A stretch of DNA of 64,000 nucleotides from Haloactinomyces albus (GCF_031458135.1 NZ_JAVDXW010000001.1:558001-622000); one strand, 5' to 3'; positions 32,774 to 42,447 are shown, counted from the first letter of the stretch. Notes: a model not told the origin generated them from the sequence alone. Numbers and translations: made by a program.

Positions 32774-35700
32774 ATGTCGCCTACTGTCGGGCACGTGCGT
32801 TCGATCCCCCGTTCCCGCAGGATCTTCCTGCTTATTTGCCTCGTTCTGGTTGTGCCCCTCGCCGCCGGTTCCTTCCTGTGGCCTGTCGACGAGCAGCCCG
32901 CGACGGCTGCTCCGGGCATCACCAGCAGGAATGTGCGGATCGACGTGCTGGACGGTCCGGAGCGACAGCAGCGTGTCCAAATCGACTTGAGGCTGTACGC
33001 CCCGGCGGAGACACCGGCGCCCGCCGTGGTGCTCGCGCACGGATTCGGCGAGGACAAGAGCAGCATGGCCGCCCCTGCCCGGCAATTGGCCACCCGCGGC
33101 TTCACCGTGCTGACCTATTCCTCGCGGGGCTTCGGTCACAGCACCGGTAAGATCGCGCTGAACTCGCCTGCGTACGAGGTCACCGACGCCCGCCAAATCC
33201 TCGACTGGCTTGCCCGGCAACCCGAGGTGGTCAGCGAGGACACGGACGACCCTCTGGTCGGGGTCGCCGGCGTCTCCTACGGTGGCGCGCTGAGCTTACT
33301 GCTGGCGGGGACCGATCCGCGGGTCGATGCGATCGCGCCCATCATGACCTACAACGATCTGACCGGGGCGCTGCTGCCGAACTCGGCCTCTTCCGAGCCG
33401 ATCCCATCGGCAACTCCCGGACACGGTTCCTTCGGCGACCACGGAGTGTTCAAGGAGACATGGGCGGGGCTGTTCTTCGCCACCGGCACCCGCGACTCGG
33501 CTCCGACGGAGGCTTTCGGCAACACCGGGCATTCCGTGGCGGATAGCAGACCCTCCCAGGGGACCGCCCCGCCCGACAGCCTCCCGTCCGACAGTGCCCC
33601 CTCGGAAAGCGCCCAGCCCGGGATCGCCTCGTCCGAAAGCGCCCAGCCCGCACCTTCTTCAGCCAACCCGTCCTCTCTCCCCTCCCCTCCGGCTTCCTCT
33701 TCTCCGGCTTCTTCGCCCTCGGCTTCCCGAGCCCCGCAACTCGGCTCCGCGATTTGCGGGAACTTCATCGCCGAGGTCTGTGCCGCCTACACCGAACTGG
33801 CCCGCACCGGCACGGCCAGTCAGCAAACCCTCGGTCTGCTCGCCGCGGCGTCGCCTGCGAGTGTCACCGACAACATCGACGTGCCGACGCTGCTCGTGCA
33901 AGGACAGCGAGACTCACTGTTCGGCCTCGCCCAGGCCGACGCCAACGCGCGTCAGATCGCCGCGGCAGGCGGCGAGGTCAAGATGATCTGGTACGCAGGC
34001 GGACACGGCGGTTCGGGACTCGCCCCTTCCCTGTGGTCCCGCGTGGGTGACTGGTTCGCCCACTACCTCCACGATCCCGGTGCGCCCGAAATGCCCGCCC
34101 CTCAGGCAGCCTTCGAGTATCAAGTCGTCGCGGAACAGCAACCGGGCGAGGAAGCAACATCGCGCACCGTGGTCGCCTCCGCCTATCCCGGTCTGCAAGG
34201 ACAGCACACACAACGCTATTCGTTGCCGCTGCACGGGGCACCGACCCGTGTGATCAACCCGCCAGGAGGCCGCCCCACCTCCACGAGCTCGCTGCCCGGT
34301 ACCAGCATGGCGCCGGAGGCAGCCGAGGCGCTCGACCACCGATTCGCCACGGACATCGCCGGGCAGGTGGCGACCTTTCGCACCAGTCCCGCCGAGCAAC
34401 AGCTACTGATCACCGGTGTTCCACAGACCCGGTTATCGGTGGCCTCCGTGCCCGGGCAGGCAAGCACGGGGGAGGCCGTCCTGTTCGCCAAGCTCTACGA
34501 CGTGGGCCCGGACGGGCACCGTGAACTGCTCGGCAATGGTGTCGCACCGCTGCGCATCACCGACCTTCCCGCCGACGGCACGCCGGTCGAGGTCAACGTG
34601 GCCCTGCCCGGCATGGTGCACACCCTGCAAGCCGGACATCACCTCCGATTGGCGGTCACGACCACCGATCGTGCCTATACGACACCGGACACACCCGCCG
34701 TACACCGCATCGGTCTCGCGGGCGAGCGTGCCGTGTCGTTGCCTTCGGTCCCGGGCACGTCGACCACCGAATCGGCCTGGCCCACCGCGGCACTGACCGG
34801 CATGGGCGCGATCGTGCTGATGGCCTTGCTCGGCTGGGTGGCGGCACTCGTGCACAGGCGAGTCGGCACCACCATCGAGGCCGGCCTCGTCGACACTCCC
34901 CTGGCCATCTCCGGCCTGGGCAAGTCCTACCGGGACAAGTCGACCGCCGTACGAGATCTGTCGATGCGGGTCGAGCGCGGCCAGGTCGTCGGACTGCTCG
35001 GCCCCAACGGCGCGGGAAAAACCACCACGCTGCGGATGATGCTGGGGCTGCTTCGACCGAGCAGTGGCGAGGTCCGCGTCTTCGGACGCCGCATCTCGCC
35101 CGGGTCCCCGGTGCTCGCACGCGTCGGCACTTTCGTGGAAGATCCGGGTTTGTTACCGCACTTGTCCGGCATGAACAACCTTCAGTCCTACTGGGCGGCC
35201 ACGGGCAGACCCGAAGCGCACGCGCATTTCGAGGAGGTCCTGCACACTGTCGGACTGGAATCGGCGGCGGAACAGCCGGTCAGCACCTACAGCCATGGCA
35301 TGAAGCAGCGTCTGGCCATCGCCCGGGCGATGCTGGGGCTGCCCGACCTGCTCGTGCTCGACGAACCGACCAACGGCCTGGACCCGCCGCAGATCCATCG
35401 GATGCGCGAGGTTCTGCGGCGCTATGCGTCCACGGGCCGAGCCGTTCTGCTGTCCAGTCACCTGCTTGCCGAGGTCGAACAGACTTGCACCCACGTTGTG
35501 GTCATGCACCGGGGTGAGCACATCGCAGCCGGAAGCATCGAGGAGATCGTCGCCCACGATGGCGAGACCACCTTCCGAGTGGACGAACCGGCCAACGCCG
35601 CGGCAACGCTGCGCTCGCTGGAAGGGCTCGGTGCCGTGCAGGCCGACGGCAACACGGTGCACGCCGAACTCGGTGGGCACACCGCTGCGGTGGCGGTCAA

Positions 35701-35794
35701 CGCGCTGGTCGCCGCCGGTGTCTCGGTGAACCAGGTCGGCCCGCGTCGGCTCGAGGACGCTTTCCTGGAACTGCTCGAAGAGGAAAACCGCTGA
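32774..35794 (+). CDS. Fusion: secreted X-Pro-peptidase-like alpha/beta hydrolase plus ABC ATPase
   Basis: A 1006-residue two-part protein. An N-terminal signal-anchor (residues about 16-32) leads to an extracytoplasmic alpha/beta hydrolase with nucleophile elbow GVSYGG, acid in GQRDSLFG and His in GGHGGSG. A beta-rich C-terminal domain like that of X-Pro dipeptidyl peptidases/CocE follows (to about residue 650). A second membrane helix (MGAIVLMALLGWVAALV, near 680) leads to a complete ABC ATPase: Walker A GPNGAGKTTT, signature YSHGMKQRL, Walker B LLVLDEPTNGLD. A Ser/Pro/Ala-rich stretch (about residues 255-318) interrupts the hydrolase. The stop overlaps the permease start. The ATPase would power the next gene's product; the hydrolase may process its cargo or cell-surface peptide. 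Confidence 0.8.
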   Translation: MSPTVGHVRSIPRSRRIFLLICLVLVVPLAAGSFLWPVDEQPATAAPGITSRNVRIDVLDGPERQQRVQIDLRLYAPAETPAPAVVLAHGFGEDKSSMAAPARQLATRGFTVLTYSSRGFGHSTGKIALNSPAYEVTDARQILDWLARQPEVVSEDTDDPLVGVAGVSYGGALSLLLAGTDPRVDAIAPIMTYNDLTGALLPNSASSEPIPSATPGHGSFGDHGVFKETWAGLFFATGTRDSAPTEAFGNTGHSVADSRPSQGTAPPDSLPSDSAPSESAQPGIASSESAQPAPSSANPSSLPSPPASSSPASSPSASRAPQLGSAICGNFIAEVCAAYTELARTGTASQQTLGLLAAASPASVTDNIDVPTLLVQGQRDSLFGLAQADANARQIAAAGGEVKMIWYAGGHGGSGLAPSLWSRVGDWFAHYLHDPGAPEMPAPQAAFEYQVVAEQQPGEEATSRTVVASAYPGLQGQHTQRYSLPLHGAPTRVINPPGGRPTSTSSLPGTSMAPEAAEALDHRFATDIAGQVATFRTSPAEQQLLITGVPQTRLSVASVPGQASTGEAVLFAKLYDVGPDGHRELLGNGVAPLRITDLPADGTPVEVNVALPGMVHTLQAGHHLRLAVTTTDRAYTTPDTPAVHRIGLAGERAVSLPSVPGTSTTESAWPTAALTGMGAIVLMALLGWVAALVHRRVGTTIEAGLVDTPLAISGLGKSYRDKSTAVRDLSMRVERGQVVGLLGPNGAGKTTTLRMMLGLLRPSSGEVRVFGRRISPGSPVLARVGTFVEDPGLLPHLSGMNNLQSYWAATGRPEAHAHFEEVLHTVGLESAAEQPVSTYSHGMKQRLAIARAMLGLPDLLVLDEPTNGLDPPQIHRMREVLRRYASTGRAVLLSSHLLAEVEQTCTHVVVMHRGEHIAAGSIEEIVAHDGETTFRVDEPANAAATLRSLEGLGAVQADGNTVHAELGGHTAAVAVNALVAAGVSVNQVGPRRLEDAFLELLEEENR

Positions 35795-36711
35795 TGCACG
35801 ACACCGAAACGGGCCCACCCACGGCCCCCTCCGTGCCCGCGGACACGCGGACACAGCACCGCCCGGATGGCAGTGTCTCCGGCTATCATTCCCACCGGAC
35901 GCTCCCGGTGCGCGCCGAGCTGCGACGCCAGCTCACGCGGCGCCGGACACGACTGATGCTCGGTTTCCTTGCCGTGCTGCCCGCGTTCCTGCTGCTCGCC
36001 TTCGAACTCGGTGGTGGCGGTGACCGCGATGGAACGGGAGCCCGTGACCTGGCCGACATGGCCACCACCAGCGGCCTGAATTTCGCCGTGTTCACCCTGT
36101 TCGTCGCCACGGGTTTCCTGCTCGTGGTGATGGCCGCGTTGTTCTTCGGCGACACCGTCGCCATCGAGGCCTCGTGGTCGAGCCTGAAGTACTTGCTCGC
36201 AGCACCGATTCCGCGTGCGAGGCTGCTGCGGCAGAAAGCGATCGTGGCCGCGATCCTGACCGGGTTCGGACTCGGGTTGCTGATACTGGTGGCGTTGGGA
36301 CTCGGTGTGTGGTGGTACGGCTGGGACGCGCTGCTCACTCCCTCCGGCGAGGTCCTGGGCTTTCCCGCCGGGATGCTCGGTCTCGTCGGCGCCGGGGCCT
36401 ACCTCGCAGTGCACCTGATGTGGATCGCCGGACTGGCGCTGTGGTTCAGCGTGTCCACCGATGCTCCGCTCGGGGCGGTCGGCGGCGCGGTTCTGGTCTC
36501 GATCCTCTCGCAGATCCTCGACGGGCTCACCGTGCTCGGCGAGCTGCGGATGTATCTGCCCACGCACTACTCCACCGCATGGTTCGACCTGCTCAGCACC
36601 GAGATCGACTGGACGGCACCGGTCAACGGGGCATTCTCGGGAATGGCCTATGCGACGGTGTTCGCGCTTCTGGCGCTGTATCGCTTCCATCGCAAGGACA
36701 TCACGAGCTAG
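35794..36711 (+). CDS. ABC transporter permease (ABC-2 type)
   Basis: A 305-residue membrane protein with about six helices, preceded by a 45-residue polar cytoplasmic N-terminus. The layout (large extracytoplasmic loop after helix 1, then paired helices) is that of ABC-2/NatB-type permeases. It starts in the TGATG overlap with the hydrolase-ATPase fusion, so the two proteins form one transporter. The substrate is unknown; antimicrobial peptide or lipid export is typical of such ATPases. Confidence 0.8.
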   Translation: MHDTETGPPTAPSVPADTRTQHRPDGSVSGYHSHRTLPVRAELRRQLTRRRTRLMLGFLAVLPAFLLLAFELGGGGDRDGTGARDLADMATTSGLNFAVFTLFVATGFLLVVMAALFFGDTVAIEASWSSLKYLLAAPIPRARLLRQKAIVAAILTGFGLGLLILVALGLGVWWYGWDALLTPSGEVLGFPAGMLGLVGAGAYLAVHLMWIAGLALWFSVSTDAPLGAVGGAVLVSILSQILDGLTVLGELRMYLPTHYSTAWFDLLSTEIDWTAPVNGAFSGMAYATVFALLALYRFHRKDITS

Positions 36712-36872
36712 CGGTAGCGATAAGCCTTCCCTCCGACACTCAAAAAACGATCAGGTGAATCACGGATGAACACGCTCACCGTCGGCAAGGCCAGCACCGA
36801 CCACAGCGCCTTCGCGTGAGGCAGTGACGGTTCCCTCCTGCCCGGTGGCCGCTCCCGGAGGGCGCCCCGGTC

Positions 36873-37274
36873 TCACCGGCTGCCCTCGTCGGCCAACACC
36901 AGGTCGGTTTCCGGGAAGTCGTCACCGATGCACAGCAGCGGTTCACCGGCAACACTCGCGGTTGCATACGTCAGGCAGTCACCGAAGTTCAGGCTCGCAC
37001 GGTGCCTGTGCTTTCCGAACCGCTCGTAGGCATCCACCGCGATCCACCAATGCTCCTGCGTCGTAGGAACGACTTCGATCCCACCTTCCTGCAAGAACCG
37101 CGCCAGCAAGGTCTTCCCACGCACCCCCATGCGGGCCACCAGGACAATGCCTGTTTCGACGACGGTGGAGGCACCGACCCTGACCTCGGAAGCCTGTACG
37201 ATCCGCTCCCGCACACGTTCGTGACCGTCTTCCTTGAGCAGGATGGCCACGATCGCCGAACTGTCGATGATCAC
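36873..37274 (-). CDS. vapC: VapC-type PIN-domain toxin
   Basis: A 133-residue PIN-domain ribonuclease. Acidic active-site residues are visible: MIIDSSAIVAIL (first Asp), VVETGIVL (Glu), and FGDCLTYATA and GDDFPETDL (last Asp pair). VapC toxins cut tRNA or rRNA with Mg2+. It overlaps the antitoxin stop by four bases. Confidence 0.85.
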   Translation of the reverse strand: MIIDSSAIVAILLKEDGHERVRERIVQASEVRVGASTVVETGIVLVARMGVRGKTLLARFLQEGGIEVVPTTQEHWWIAVDAYERFGKHRHRASLNFGDCLTYATASVAGEPLLCIGDDFPETDLVLADEGSR

Positions 37275-37543
37275 ACGCCCTCCGGCCCGTAGCCGAGGAT
37301 CTCTTCACGCTCGTCCCGCGTCATCGGTTGCCCGAGCACGTCGGCAGGCACCTGCGGCCACGCCTCATACTCCAGGAAGCGCTCCAACCGAGCACCGCGC
37401 TCGGAACATCTACGCTCCTTCAGCAGGCGCTCACGTAACTCTTCCAAGCCGTGTCGAACCGCTTGCGTCTTCGTCTCACCCGCGAGCTCGGCGACTTCCG
37501 TGGCCATCTGCTCGGTAACGGAGTCCTTGATGTTGAGAGCCAT
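37271..37543 (-). CDS. vapB: VapB-type antitoxin (PSK-operon regulator family)
   Basis: A 90-residue protein whose N-terminus (MALNIKDSVTEQMATEVAELAGETKTQAVRHGL) is the ribbon-helix-helix-like DNA-binding region of PSK-type VapB antitoxins; the remainder should wrap the toxin. A perfect inverted repeat starts at the base before its ATG, giving autoregulation. Confidence 0.85.
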   Translation of the reverse strand: MALNIKDSVTEQMATEVAELAGETKTQAVRHGLEELRERLLKERRCSERGARLERFLEYEAWPQVPADVLGQPMTRDEREEILGYGPEGV

Positions 37544-37577
37544 GGTGTAAAGGTACCATAATGAGAACCTTTACACC
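37544..37577. promoter_or_regulatory. VapBC operator
   Basis: Perfect 11-base inverted repeat GGTGTAAAGGT (37544-37554) and ACCTTTACACC (37567-37577) around a 12-base AT-rich spacer that includes TATGGT, a -10 candidate on the minus strand. It fills the gap between the uvrB stop and the vapB start, so binding would block the promoter. Confidence 0.7.
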
Positions 37578-37578
37578 C

Positions 37579-39741
37579 TCATTCGATGCCTGCCTCGTCC
37601 ATGCCTCGAAGCTCCTTCTTCAGGTCTTGGACCTCATCGCGCAACCTGGCCGCCAGTTCGAACTGCAGCTCCCGAGCAGCGTTCATCATCTGGTCGTTGA
37701 GCTGCTGCACCAGGTCGGCCAACTCGGCACGCGGCATCGAGGTGGTGTCCCGGCCCTCCACCATTCCCGAACTCGTCGGTACCGCTGTCTCGCCCGTGGG
37801 CTTCTTGCCCCGCGAGGCGCTACGGGCGGAGCCTGCGGCGGACACGGTCTCACCGGTGTCCTCCGACTCGGTGTAAACCCGGTCGAGAATGTCGGCGACC
37901 TGCTTACGCAGCGGCTGTGGGTCGATGCCGTGCTCGGTGTTGTAGGCGATCTGCTTCGCGCGGCGGCGGTTCGTCTCGTCGATCGCACGCCGCATCGAGT
38001 CGGTCACCTCGTCGGCGTACATGTGCACCTGGCCCGAGACATTGCGGGCCGCACGACCGATGGTCTGCACCAGACTGGTCTCCGAGCGGAGGAACCCTTC
38101 CTTGTCCGCATCCAGAATCGACACCAGGGACACCTCCGGCAGGTCCAGTCCTTCCCGCAGCAGGTTGATGCCGACCAGCACGTCGTACTCACCCAACCGC
38201 AACTGCCGCAGTAGTTCGACGCGACGCAGGGTGTCGACCTCGGAGTGCAGATAGCGCACTCGCACGCCCAGCTCCAGGAAGTAGTCGGTGAGATCCTCGG
38301 CCATCTTCTTGGTCAGCGTCGTGACCAGAACGCGCTCCTCCCGCTCGGCACGCTCCCGAATCTCGCCGACCAGGTCGTCGATCTGTCCCTCGGTGGGCTT
38401 GACGACGACCTCCGGATCGAGAAGACCGGTCGGGCGGATGACCTGTTCGGCGAACTCGCCGCCCGACCGCCCCATTTCGTACGAACCGGGCGTGGCCGAC
38501 AGATACATCGTCTGCCCGATCCTGTTGCTGAACTCCTCCCAGGTCAGCGGACGGTTGTCGAGAGCGCTGGGCAATCGGAAACCGTGGTCGACCAGGGTGC
38601 GCTTGCGGGAGGCGTCGCCCTCGTACATCCCGCCGATCTGCGGCACCGTCACGTGGGACTCGTCGATGACCAGCAGGAAGTCGTCCGGGAAGTAGTCCAG
38701 CAGCGTCGCGGGTGCCGACCCGGCCTCGCGACCGTCGATGTGCCGCGAGTAGTTCTCGATTCCCGAGCAGAAGCCGACCTGACGCATCATCTCGATGTCG
38801 TACTGCGTGCGCATCCGCAGGCGCTGGGCTTCCAACAGCTTGTTCTGCTTCTCGAGCGTGCCGATCCGGTCCTCCAGTTCGGCCTCGATGTCGCGGATGG
38901 CCTTCTCCATGCGCTCCGGACCCGCAACGTAGTGGGTCGCGGGGAAAATACGCACGTCATCGACCTCGCGCACGACGTCGCCGGTCAGCGGATGCAGGTA
39001 GTACAGCCGGTCGATCTCGTCGCCGAAGAACTCGACACGCACCGCGAGTTCCTCGTAGGCCGGGATGACCTCGACGGTGTCGCCACGCACCCGGAAGGTG
39101 CCGCGCTGGAACGCGATGTCGTTGCGCTGGTACTGCACATCCACCAGCGCCCGCAGGAACAGGTCCCGGTCGACCTCACCACCGACCTTCAGCTCGACCG
39201 AACGATCCAGGTACGACTGCGGCGTACCGAGGCCGTAGATGCACGACACCGACGAAACGACCACGCAGTCGCGACGGCTGAGCAGGTTCGACGTCGCCGA
39301 GTGCCGGAGCCGCTCGACGTCTTCGTTGACCGACGAGTCCTTCTCGATGAAGGTGTCGGTCTGCGGCACGTAGGCTTCGGGCTGGTAGTAGTCGTAGTAG
39401 CTGACGAAGTACTCCACGGCGTTGTCCGGGAAGAACCCGCGCAGCTCGTTGGCGATCTGAGCGGCCAGAGTCTTGTTCGGCTCCAGCACCAGGGTCGGCC
39501 GCTGGATCCGCTCGATCAGCCACGCCGTGGTGGCGGACTTGCCGGTACCGGTGGCGCCCAGCAGCACCACGTTGCCCTCTCCCGCATTGATCCTCCGTTC
39601 CAGCTCGTCGATCGCCTCGGGCTGGTCGCCGGCCGGTTCGAAATCGCTGACCACCCGAAAACGACCGTCCGAGCGCGGTATGTCGCTGACCGGTCGGAAC
39701 TCCGAGTGAGCCAGTACGGGATGCTCAGTCGCGAATGCCAC
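37579..39741 (-). CDS. uvrB: Excinuclease ABC subunit B
   Basis: A 720-residue UvrB. Walker [10 protein letters not shown] (near residue 62), the beta-hairpin [20 protein letters not shown] that clamps damaged [16 protein letters not shown] (Walker B), helicase motifs V/VI ([28 protein letters not shown]) and a C-terminal UVR domain ([24 protein letters not shown]) are all present. It verifies lesions and hands them to UvrC in nucleotide excision repair. GTG 39741 after GGAG gives the usual length; an ATG at 39771 is also in frame. Confidence 0.95.
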   Translation of the reverse strand: MAFATEHPVLAHSEFRPVSDIPRSDGRFRVVSDFEPAGDQPEAIDELERRINAGEGNVVLLGATGTGKSATTAWLIERIQRPTLVLEPNKTLAAQIANELRGFFPDNAVEYFVSYYDYYQPEAYVPQTDTFIEKDSSVNEDVERLRHSATSNLLSRRDCVVVSSVSCIYGLGTPQSYLDRSVELKVGGEVDRDLFLRALVDVQYQRNDIAFQRGTFRVRGDTVEVIPAYEELAVRVEFFGDEIDRLYYLHPLTGDVVREVDDVRIFPATHYVAGPERMEKAIRDIEAELEDRIGTLEKQNKLLEAQRLRMRTQYDIEMMRQVGFCSGIENYSRHIDGREAGSAPATLLDYFPDDFLLVIDESHVTVPQIGGMYEGDASRKRTLVDHGFRLPSALDNRPLTWEEFSNRIGQTMYLSATPGSYEMGRSGGEFAEQVIRPTGLLDPEVVVKPTEGQIDDLVGEIRERAEREERVLVTTLTKKMAEDLTDYFLELGVRVRYLHSEVDTLRRVELLRQLRLGEYDVLVGINLLREGLDLPEVSLVSILDADKEGFLRSETSLVQTIGRAARNVSGQVHMYADEVTDSMRRAIDETNRRRAKQIAYNTEHGIDPQPLRKQVADILDRVYTESEDTGETVSAAGSARSASRGKKPTGETAVPTSSGMVEGRDTTSMPRAELADLVQQLNDQMMNAARELQFELAARLRDEVQDLKKELRGMDEAGIE

Positions 39742-39891
39742 ATCTCCGAGGATACGAGCCGCGTCCGACATCCCGTCCGCGACCATCCCTGCGCATCCCT
39801 CGGAACGAGGTCACCGAAGCAGACGATCACCACAGCACGATCAGCCATGCGGACCTTACGAGCGGCCGCTCTCGGGACTTAGGGTGACCCT

Positions 39892-40443
39892 GTGACGACT
39901 CAGCGCGAGATCGCCGATCAGCTTGGGCTGCCCATTCACCCGCCGAAGGTCGAGACCTTCGATTTCGAGTCCCGCACCAATACCGACTCCAAGCAGCGTG
40001 TGCGCGCTGTGGACGAGTACCGCATGGAACCGTTCGGCCTGTACATGGCCAGGCCGATGACCGGACATCCGAAGCTGAGCTACCTGGAGTCGTGGCTGCT
40101 GCCCGAACTCGGCATCCGGGTCACCGACTTCACCTGGCGACCGGGTCACCAACGCGCGCAGGACTTCTATGTCGACATCGTCAGCATCGAGACCGGCCGG
40201 GCACGCTGGCGGAGTGTGGATCTCTACCTCGACATCTCCGTGGGGACAGGGCAGTATGCCGAAGTTCTCGACGTCGACGAGTTCCTGCTCGCACTGCGCG
40301 CGGACCTGCTGGACGACATGACCGCCCAACACGCCATGGCCACGACGCACACCACGCTCGACGGGTTGGCACGCCACGGCTACGACCTGCCCGGATGGCT
40401 CCGGGAAAACGGTATCGACCTGTTCTGGCAACGACACCCGTAG
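39892..40443 (+). CDS. DUF402-family protein, paralogue 1
   Basis: A 183-residue protein. The segment ESWLLPELGIRVTDFTWRPGHQRAQDFYVDIVSIE plus WRSVDLYLDISV is typical of DUF402, a beta-barrel family related to FomD/nucleoside diphosphatases. It is followed by a close relative. GTG 39892 follows a TAGGGT box by only a few bases, consistent with a leaderless mRNA. The function in actinomycetes is unknown. Confidence 0.65.
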   Translation: MTTQREIADQLGLPIHPPKVETFDFESRTNTDSKQRVRAVDEYRMEPFGLYMARPMTGHPKLSYLESWLLPELGIRVTDFTWRPGHQRAQDFYVDIVSIETGRARWRSVDLYLDISVGTGQYAEVLDVDEFLLALRADLLDDMTAQHAMATTHTTLDGLARHGYDLPGWLRENGIDLFWQRHP

Positions 40444-40627
40444 AACAGCTTTCCAGCACCTCCGCAAGACTCCCCCAGGACGGTCCCGAGTCGGTCAACC
40501 TCCGGTCGGGGGACAGTTCGGGGAAAATAAGTACGGCCGGTCATCGACACGTGAAGCACACCGAAATGTTATGAGACGGAACACTACTGTTGATCACTTT
40601 TCGTCTCGGCAGCGCTACTCTCCAGAT

Positions 40628-41134
40628 GTGAGCACGGCGATCTCTTCCCGACCGGTCGATGTTGTCGATGTCGTGAGCGCGCAGCGGTATTTCCCCTCCG
40701 GCGCCACCCAGCGGTTGGAAACATGCCACCTGCAGCAGTGGGGGCTGTCCCTGGAGTGCCCGACACCGGACGATCCGTCCCACGCCGGGGAGATCACGTG
40801 GCTGCTGCCCGAACTCGGACTGCGCCTGACGCAGTACCGGCCACGGAGTCGACACGCTCGCCGGGGCTCCAGTCTGATGACCGCGGCCCGCATCGAGCAG
40901 GACATGCGATCCTGGACCGTCACCGACCTGTTCCTCGGTCTGGAGATCGCCGAGCACGGCACCGCACGCGTGATCCGGTCCGAGGATTTCGCCGCCGCCG
41001 TCTCCGGTGGCTCCATCCGTCCCAGCGAGGCCGACTACGCGTTGCACACCGTGCTACGCACCTTCGACGAGCTCCGGCTGCACCGTGACCTCAACCAGTG
41101 GCTCGCGCACCGCGGGGTGTCCGACCTCTGGTGA
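40628..41134 (+). CDS. DUF402-family protein, paralogue 2
   Basis: A 168-residue relative of the preceding protein, sharing TWLLPELGLRLTQYRPRSRH, WTVTDLFLGLEIAEHGTARVI and the C-terminal HxxLxxWLxxxGxxxLW ending. GTG 40628 lies six bases after TACTCT, again suggesting leaderless initiation; an upstream ATG at 40571 is in frame. The pair probably arose by duplication. Confidence 0.65.
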   Translation: MSTAISSRPVDVVDVVSAQRYFPSGATQRLETCHLQQWGLSLECPTPDDPSHAGEITWLLPELGLRLTQYRPRSRHARRGSSLMTAARIEQDMRSWTVTDLFLGLEIAEHGTARVIRSEDFAAAVSGGSIRPSEADYALHTVLRTFDELRLHRDLNQWLAHRGVSDLW

Positions 41135-41141
41135 ACGGTCG

Positions 41142-42356
41142 TCACTCCGGCGGTTCGGGCGGCGTCCAGCCGGTTTGCCGGGCCCATTCCTCGACACGGG
41201 GGAGAACTTCACCGAACCACGGGTCCTTCGCCGCGACGTAGCGATCGACGTCGGCATCCGCGGCGAACCGCGCAGCCAGTTCCCGTTTGAGCGTCTCGTA
41301 CTCCCGCCGGGCCGGTGCCTCCGAGCGCAGCCAAGCGGGAAACAACAGTCCGTAGCGCCAGTTCGCCCGTCCCACCACACGCAGGTGGAGATTGACCGCG
41401 CGCTCCGGATCCGCCGAAACGTGGAACCGCTTGCTCCACTCCCGCGGATCCGGTGCGACGGGCTTGGGATCATCGGTGGTGATGCCGGGGACCGCCGGAA
41501 ACCCCGCGTCGGCCAGCGGCTGCTCCAGCTCCTCGGCATCCCGCCAGGACCGGACACTCACCTGCAGGTCGAGGACGTCCTTGGCCGCAAGATCCGGGAC
41601 CGAGGTGGAGCCGATGTGGTCGATCCGCGATGCTTGTTCGCCCACCGCCTTGCCGATCCGATCCATCAGTCGATGCGCCTGCCCGGGCCACTGCGGATCG
41701 GGCTCGACCAGCCGTGCGGGGCCGCGTTGCGGACGCTGCCGCAACCGCACGTTGGATTCGAACGGCACCAGCCGCTCCGTCCACAACCGGTCGACCTCGG
41801 CGAGCACATCATCGACTCGGCCGGCATTGTCCAGCCACACGTCGGCGGCCTCCCGCCGCTGCTGCTCATCGGCCTGCGCGCGGATCCGTGCGCGTGCGTC
41901 GGACTCCTCCAGGCCACGCCCGAGCAACCGATGCACCCGATCCTCGACCGGAGCGTCCACGATCAGGACCAGGTGGTAGTCGGCACCATAGCCCGCCTCG
42001 ACCAGCAGGGGGATGTCGTGCACGACGATCCCGTCCTCGGGGGCTTCGGCCATCAGCTGCGCCGTCCGTGCTCCCACTCTCGGGTGCACGATGCCGTTGA
42101 GTGCGGTGCGCGCCGCACTGTCGTTGAACACCCGTTGCGCCATGGCAGATCGGTCCAGCGCCCCCTCCGAATCGAGGATGTCCCGGCCGAAGTGGTCGAC
42201 GAGTTCCGCGAGTCCGTCGCTGCCCGGCGCCACGACTTCCCGCGCGATCCTGTCGGCGTCGATGAGTACCGCGCCGTGTTCGGCCAACCGCTGCGCGACC
42301 GTCGACTTGCCGGACCCGATACCGCCACTGAGACCTATCCGCAACACCTGATCCAT
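41142..42356 (-). CDS. coaE: Dephospho-CoA kinase with C-terminal GrpB/UPF0157 domain
   Basis: A 404-residue two-domain protein. Residues 1-200 are dephospho-CoA kinase: P-loop GLSGGIGSGKST, DADRIAREVV and HDIPLLVEAGY. It phosphorylates dephospho-CoA in the last step of CoA synthesis. Residues about 220-395 form a GrpB-like domain of the nucleotidyltransferase fold (IDHIGSTSVPDLAAKDVLDLQV). The fusion is normal for actinobacteria such as Mycobacterium tuberculosis. It lies downstream of rpsA, separated by a very stable hairpin. Confidence 0.95.
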   Translation of the reverse strand: MDQVLRIGLSGGIGSGKSTVAQRLAEHGAVLIDADRIAREVVAPGSDGLAELVDHFGRDILDSEGALDRSAMAQRVFNDSAARTALNGIVHPRVGARTAQLMAEAPEDGIVVHDIPLLVEAGYGADYHLVLIVDAPVEDRVHRLLGRGLEESDARARIRAQADEQQRREAADVWLDNAGRVDDVLAEVDRLWTERLVPFESNVRLRQRPQRGPARLVEPDPQWPGQAHRLMDRIGKAVGEQASRIDHIGSTSVPDLAAKDVLDLQVSVRSWRDAEELEQPLADAGFPAVPGITTDDPKPVAPDPREWSKRFHVSADPERAVNLHLRVVGRANWRYGLLFPAWLRSEAPARREYETLKRELAARFAADADVDRYVAAKDPWFGEVLPRVEEWARQTGWTPPEPPE

Positions 42357-42400
42357 CCTGCCAGTCGACGAGAGCTACCGGGACAACACGCTCCGCCCCA

Positions 42401-42447
42401 CACGATCGTGGCCCCGTACCTGCACGAGGTACGGGGCCACGATCGTG
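42401..42447. terminator. Very stable hairpin between rpsA and coaE
   Basis: Perfect inverted repeat of 21 bases per arm (42401-42421 and 42427-42447) around the loop GCACG, beginning 34 bases after the rpsA stop. No T run follows on either strand. It probably terminates or strongly reduces read-through from rpsA into coaE. Confidence 0.7.
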
